Source: Nitrososphaeria archaeon
Lineage (GTDB): Archaea > Thermoproteota > Nitrososphaeria > JACIWG01
Assembly (NCBI GenBank): GCA_029776125.1
Contig: JARVJS010000091.1
Span: 1 to 7,211, forward strand
Direction: 5' to 3'
DNA: 7,211 nt
Shown: positions 6,483 through 7,211 of the stretch, piece after piece
Layout: every line of letters starts with the position of its first letter
Position numbering within the stretch: position 1 is the first letter of the stretch
Notes under the pieces: generated by a model
Seen by the model: the letters and a program-made list of their open reading frames with translations, nothing else
Database searches by the model: none
Told to the model about the DNA's origin: nothing
Made by a program: the position numbers and the translations under genes

Positions 6483-6488
6483 CCACCC
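6483..6488 (-). promoter_or_regulatory. Ribosome-binding site of the small membrane protein
   Basis: Minus-strand GGGTGG, five bases before the ATG at 6477, is a strong match to the archaeal anti-Shine-Dalgarno. It supports both the reality of this short gene and its start. Confidence 0.7.
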
Positions 6489-6625
6489 ACAAAATTATTT
6501 TGCTTAAAATTCTTGCTCAAATCAAAATTTACAATAATATATTTCATATGTTTTCTAAGCACTACTACTTTACTTTAAAGATTTAAGTTTTTATTAAAAT
6601 TTTGGTAAAAGTAAATATGTGTATA

Positions 6626-6630
6626 AGGTG
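6626..6630 (+). promoter_or_regulatory. Ribosome-binding site of the 3'-truncated unknown gene
   Basis: AGGTG lies eight bases before GTG 6639 and eleven before ATG 6642. The spacing in the other genes of this window is usually four to seven bases (ten for the amidase), which slightly favours the GTG. Confidence 0.55.
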
Positions 6631-6638
6631 TGAGTAAA

Positions 6639-7211
6639 GTGATGGAAAAGGGTCTAGGCGAAGAAGAAAGAGGCTATCATATAACATTGTACAAGAGGGT
6701 GGTGGAAAAAAGGCCTAGACTTTGGGAGGCTGTACAGAAGAGTTTACAGGAACTGTTAGATGAGCTGCAAAAGAATCCTGAAAAGCTTGTCTCATATTAT
6801 GAGAAAGGCCTGTCTGAAGAATTTTTAGATAGATGTGATTCTCCTGAAAAACTTTGGCTTTTTCTTGTTCTCAAATTTTCTCTAAGCTACCTTAATGTTG
6901 AAAGGAATGTTTTTAACTCATGGTATGATTCAATAAAAAACTTCTATGATAATGAAATACCATCCACGCTTAAAGTTAATGTCGAATTCATTAAATTGCT
7001 TGAGGATCTTGAATATAGGGGTAAGTTTTTGAGTAGACTATATCCGATTAGGAGAGACCTTTACCTAAAACTGGATAAAATGCTAAAAATATATGATAGG
7101 TTCAAGATGGTTTCAAAAAGGGATGAAGTGCTGGAGGGGAACAAACCATTAGCCTACTGGTGGTGGCACTTAGATAAAATAGCAAGAAAAGAATATCCAG
7201 CCGAGCTTCTT
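6639..7211 (+). CDS. Unrecognised mainly helical protein (3'-truncated)
   Basis: Open frame of 191 codons running off the window end, with no stop. I do not recognise the family. The visible part is soluble-looking, rich in Lys, Glu, Leu and aromatic residues, and mostly predicted helix. Early segments such as residues 19-45 look amphipathic. Notable features are a hydrophobic stretch near 72-85 (LWLFLVLKFSLSYL), too short and interrupted to call a membrane helix with confidence, and a WWW cluster at 174-176 within LAYWWWHLDK. The only cysteine is C66. Three starts are possible: GTG 6630, GTG 6639 and ATG 6642. The AGGTG at 6626-6630 best fits 6639 or 6642, and an in-frame stop lies at 6624-6626. 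Coding status rests on the long open frame, the ribosome-binding site and codon use like the neighbours (AGA/AGG, ATA). Confidence 0.75.
   Translation, partial: MMEKGLGEEERGYHITLYKRVVEKRPRLWEAVQKSLQELLDELQKNPEKLVSYYEKGLSEEFLDRCDSPEKLWLFLVLKFSLSYLNVERNVFNSWYDSIKNFYDNEIPSTLKVNVEFIKLLEDLEYRGKFLSRLYPIRRDLYLKLDKMLKIYDRFKMVSKRDEVLEGNKPLAYWWWHLDKIARKEYPAELL

Larger units (their letters stand above)
6478..6638. promoter_or_regulatory. Divergent intergenic promoter region
   Basis: AT-rich 161-bp gap between two divergent genes. TATA-like candidates for the plus-strand gene are ATTTAAGT (6581-6588), which would give a leader of about 30 bases, and TTTATTAAAA (about 6590-6599). For the minus-strand gene a candidate is the ATATATT stretch near 6536-6545, read on the minus strand. 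These are ordinary AT-rich matches and cannot be ranked by eye. No RNA gene or small coding sequence with a ribosome-binding site is seen here. Confidence 0.4.

Noticed and set aside
6573..6580. Palindrome CTTTAAAG, also present at 6043-6050, as a possible operator
   Set aside because: A short AT-rich palindrome expected by chance in this composition. One copy lies inside a coding region.
6401..6586. Plus-strand open frame of 61 codons over the membrane-protein start and the intergenic gap
   Set aside because: Runs through the strong ribosome-binding site and promoter region of the opposite gene and has no ribosome-binding site of its own.

Overview
The window looks like archaeal chromosome, probably a thermophilic or sediment-dwelling member of the Thermoproteota/TACK side, although the phylum cannot be fixed from this sequence. 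The signs are AT-rich DNA, heavy use of AGG/AGA for arginine and ATA for isoleucine, and ribosome-binding sites of the GGTGA/GAGGT type. One gene also appears to be leaderless, with a TATA box about 26 bp before its ATG. Two genes start with TTG.

Layout. (1) Bases 2-3387, plus strand: the distal part of a peptide ABC-transporter operon of the Dpp/Opp family. It holds a 5'-truncated permease (DppB-like), a second permease (DppC-like) and two ATPases (DppD-like and DppF-like), joined by ATGA and TAATG overlaps or a 19-bp gap. The extracellular binding protein is not in view and may lie upstream. (2) 3412-5028, minus strand: an N-acyl-D-amino-acid deacylase (D-aminoacylase, amidohydrolase superfamily), tail-to-tail with the transporter. 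(3) 5118-6041, plus strand: an acetamidase/formamidase-family amidase, divergent from the deacylase across an 89-bp promoter region. That region contains two oppositely oriented TATA-like boxes forming a perfect 8-bp inverted repeat. (4) 6025-6477, minus strand: a small four-helix membrane protein of unknown function whose 3' end overlaps the amidase gene by 17 bp. (5) 6639-7211, plus strand: the first 191 codons of an unrecognised, charged, mainly helical protein that runs off the window.

How the genes may work together (inference): the transporter imports short peptides or modified amino acids, the deacylase removes acyl groups from N-acyl-D-amino acids, and the amidase hydrolyses small amides to a carboxylate and ammonia. 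This would fit scavenging of detrital protein or bacterial cell-wall-derived material. All three families are known. What merits a second look is their clustering and the mirrored promoter, rather than any clearly new enzyme. No RNA gene, mobile element, CRISPR array or stretch over 300 bases without a gene was seen.
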